From Prevotella sp. (GTDB lineage: Bacteria > Bacteroidota > Bacteroidia > Bacteroidales > Bacteroidaceae), in contig JAEEZP010000098.1 in the NCBI GenBank assembly GCA_016291915.1, positions 1-5,502 on the forward strand: 5,502 nt of DNA. The letters are read 5' to 3'. The translations under genes were made by a program, and so were the position numbers. The notes beneath the pieces are model-generated. The model was not told the DNA's origin and did not search any database. It saw only the letters and a program-made list of their open reading frames with translations. Position 1 is the stretch's first letter. Every line of letters starts with the position of its first letter. Below are positions 5,388 through 5,502 of the stretch, one piece after another.

Positions 5388-5502
5388 TTATTTATCTTCT
5401 TTTTTAGGTTTATGGGAGAATCGGTAGCTGATGGTAAGCAGGGCATATCGGCGCATGGAGTTAGTCCATGTTTCTGTGCGTCCTTGCGCTCCGATGTTAT
5501 AA
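5388..5502 (-). CDS. Outer-membrane beta-barrel (TonB-receptor-like) protein, C-terminal fragment
   Basis: The last 37 codons of a minus-strand gene that continues past the window edge are present, ending at TAA (5388-5390). The fragment contains TWTNSMRRYALLTISYRF and a short basic tail, SHKPKKEDK. A final alternating strand ending in YRF, preceded by an R-x-x-x-L pattern and followed by a charged tail, is typical of Bacteroidetes outer-membrane beta-barrel family proteins and TonB-dependent receptor relatives. It would insert in the outer membrane, and its substrate cannot be told from the fragment. It lies upstream of the small secreted-protein gene and is probably its operon partner. Confidence 0.65.
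   Translation of the reverse strand, partial: YNIGAQGRTETWTNSMRRYALLTISYRFSHKPKKEDK

Noticed and set aside
5337..5390. Readthrough extension of the beta-barrel protein
   Set aside because: The barrel protein already ends in a typical YRF strand plus basic tail, and the peptide beyond the stop matches the end of the neighbouring gene's product instead.

Overview
The window looks like a chromosomal segment from a member of the Bacteroidales (Bacteroides/Prevotella-like). Three things point there. There are no Shine-Dalgarno sites ahead of the genes. Promoters fit the Bacteroidetes pattern (TTTG or TTG, a spacer of about 20 bp, then TAnnTTTG). The protein set also fits: a small MerR regulator beside alaS, and a secreted small protein behind an outer-membrane beta-barrel protein. 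Genus is not resolved from sequence alone.

Layout. Positions 1-141 hold a plus-strand reading frame that looks like a protein C-terminus but carries an in-frame TAG at 1-3 and has no good start, so it is probably a gene remnant. Positions 142-477 have no gene. They form a mosaic of palindromic elements: a compound three-stem palindrome, a short GC-rich hairpin, an inverted pair of 8-bp-periodic ACAGAG/CTCTGT triplets, and a GC-richer patch with a 9-bp direct repeat. A small MerR-type regulator (minus, 478-825) is divergent from alaS (plus, 943-3564). Two opposed promoters are interleaved in the 117-bp gap. alaS encodes a full-length alanyl-tRNA synthetase. Twelve bases downstream lies a gene for a uroporphyrinogen decarboxylase-superfamily protein of the MtaA/CmuA methyltransferase type (3577-4704), so the two are probably co-transcribed.

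Positions 4705-4745 form a convergent junction. Beyond it, two minus-strand genes run the other way: the C-terminus of an outer-membrane beta-barrel (TonB-receptor-like) protein (5388-5502, cut by the window edge), followed by a small secreted protein of unknown function (4746-5324). The 63-bp gap between them still encodes a short peptide with the same PHYYI-x-G ending as the small secreted protein. Six of the seven aligned codons are identical or synonymous, so this looks like the surviving 3' end of a lost paralogue.

How the genes work together. MerR and alaS share a control region, so the regulator may control itself and the alaS/URO-D unit. The link between alanine charging and the methyltransferase-like protein is unexplained. 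I see no clear new defence or mobile system here. The most interesting points are the paralogue remnant, the interleaved divergent promoters with repeated TTGCAAAAAT, and the layered intergenic palindromes.
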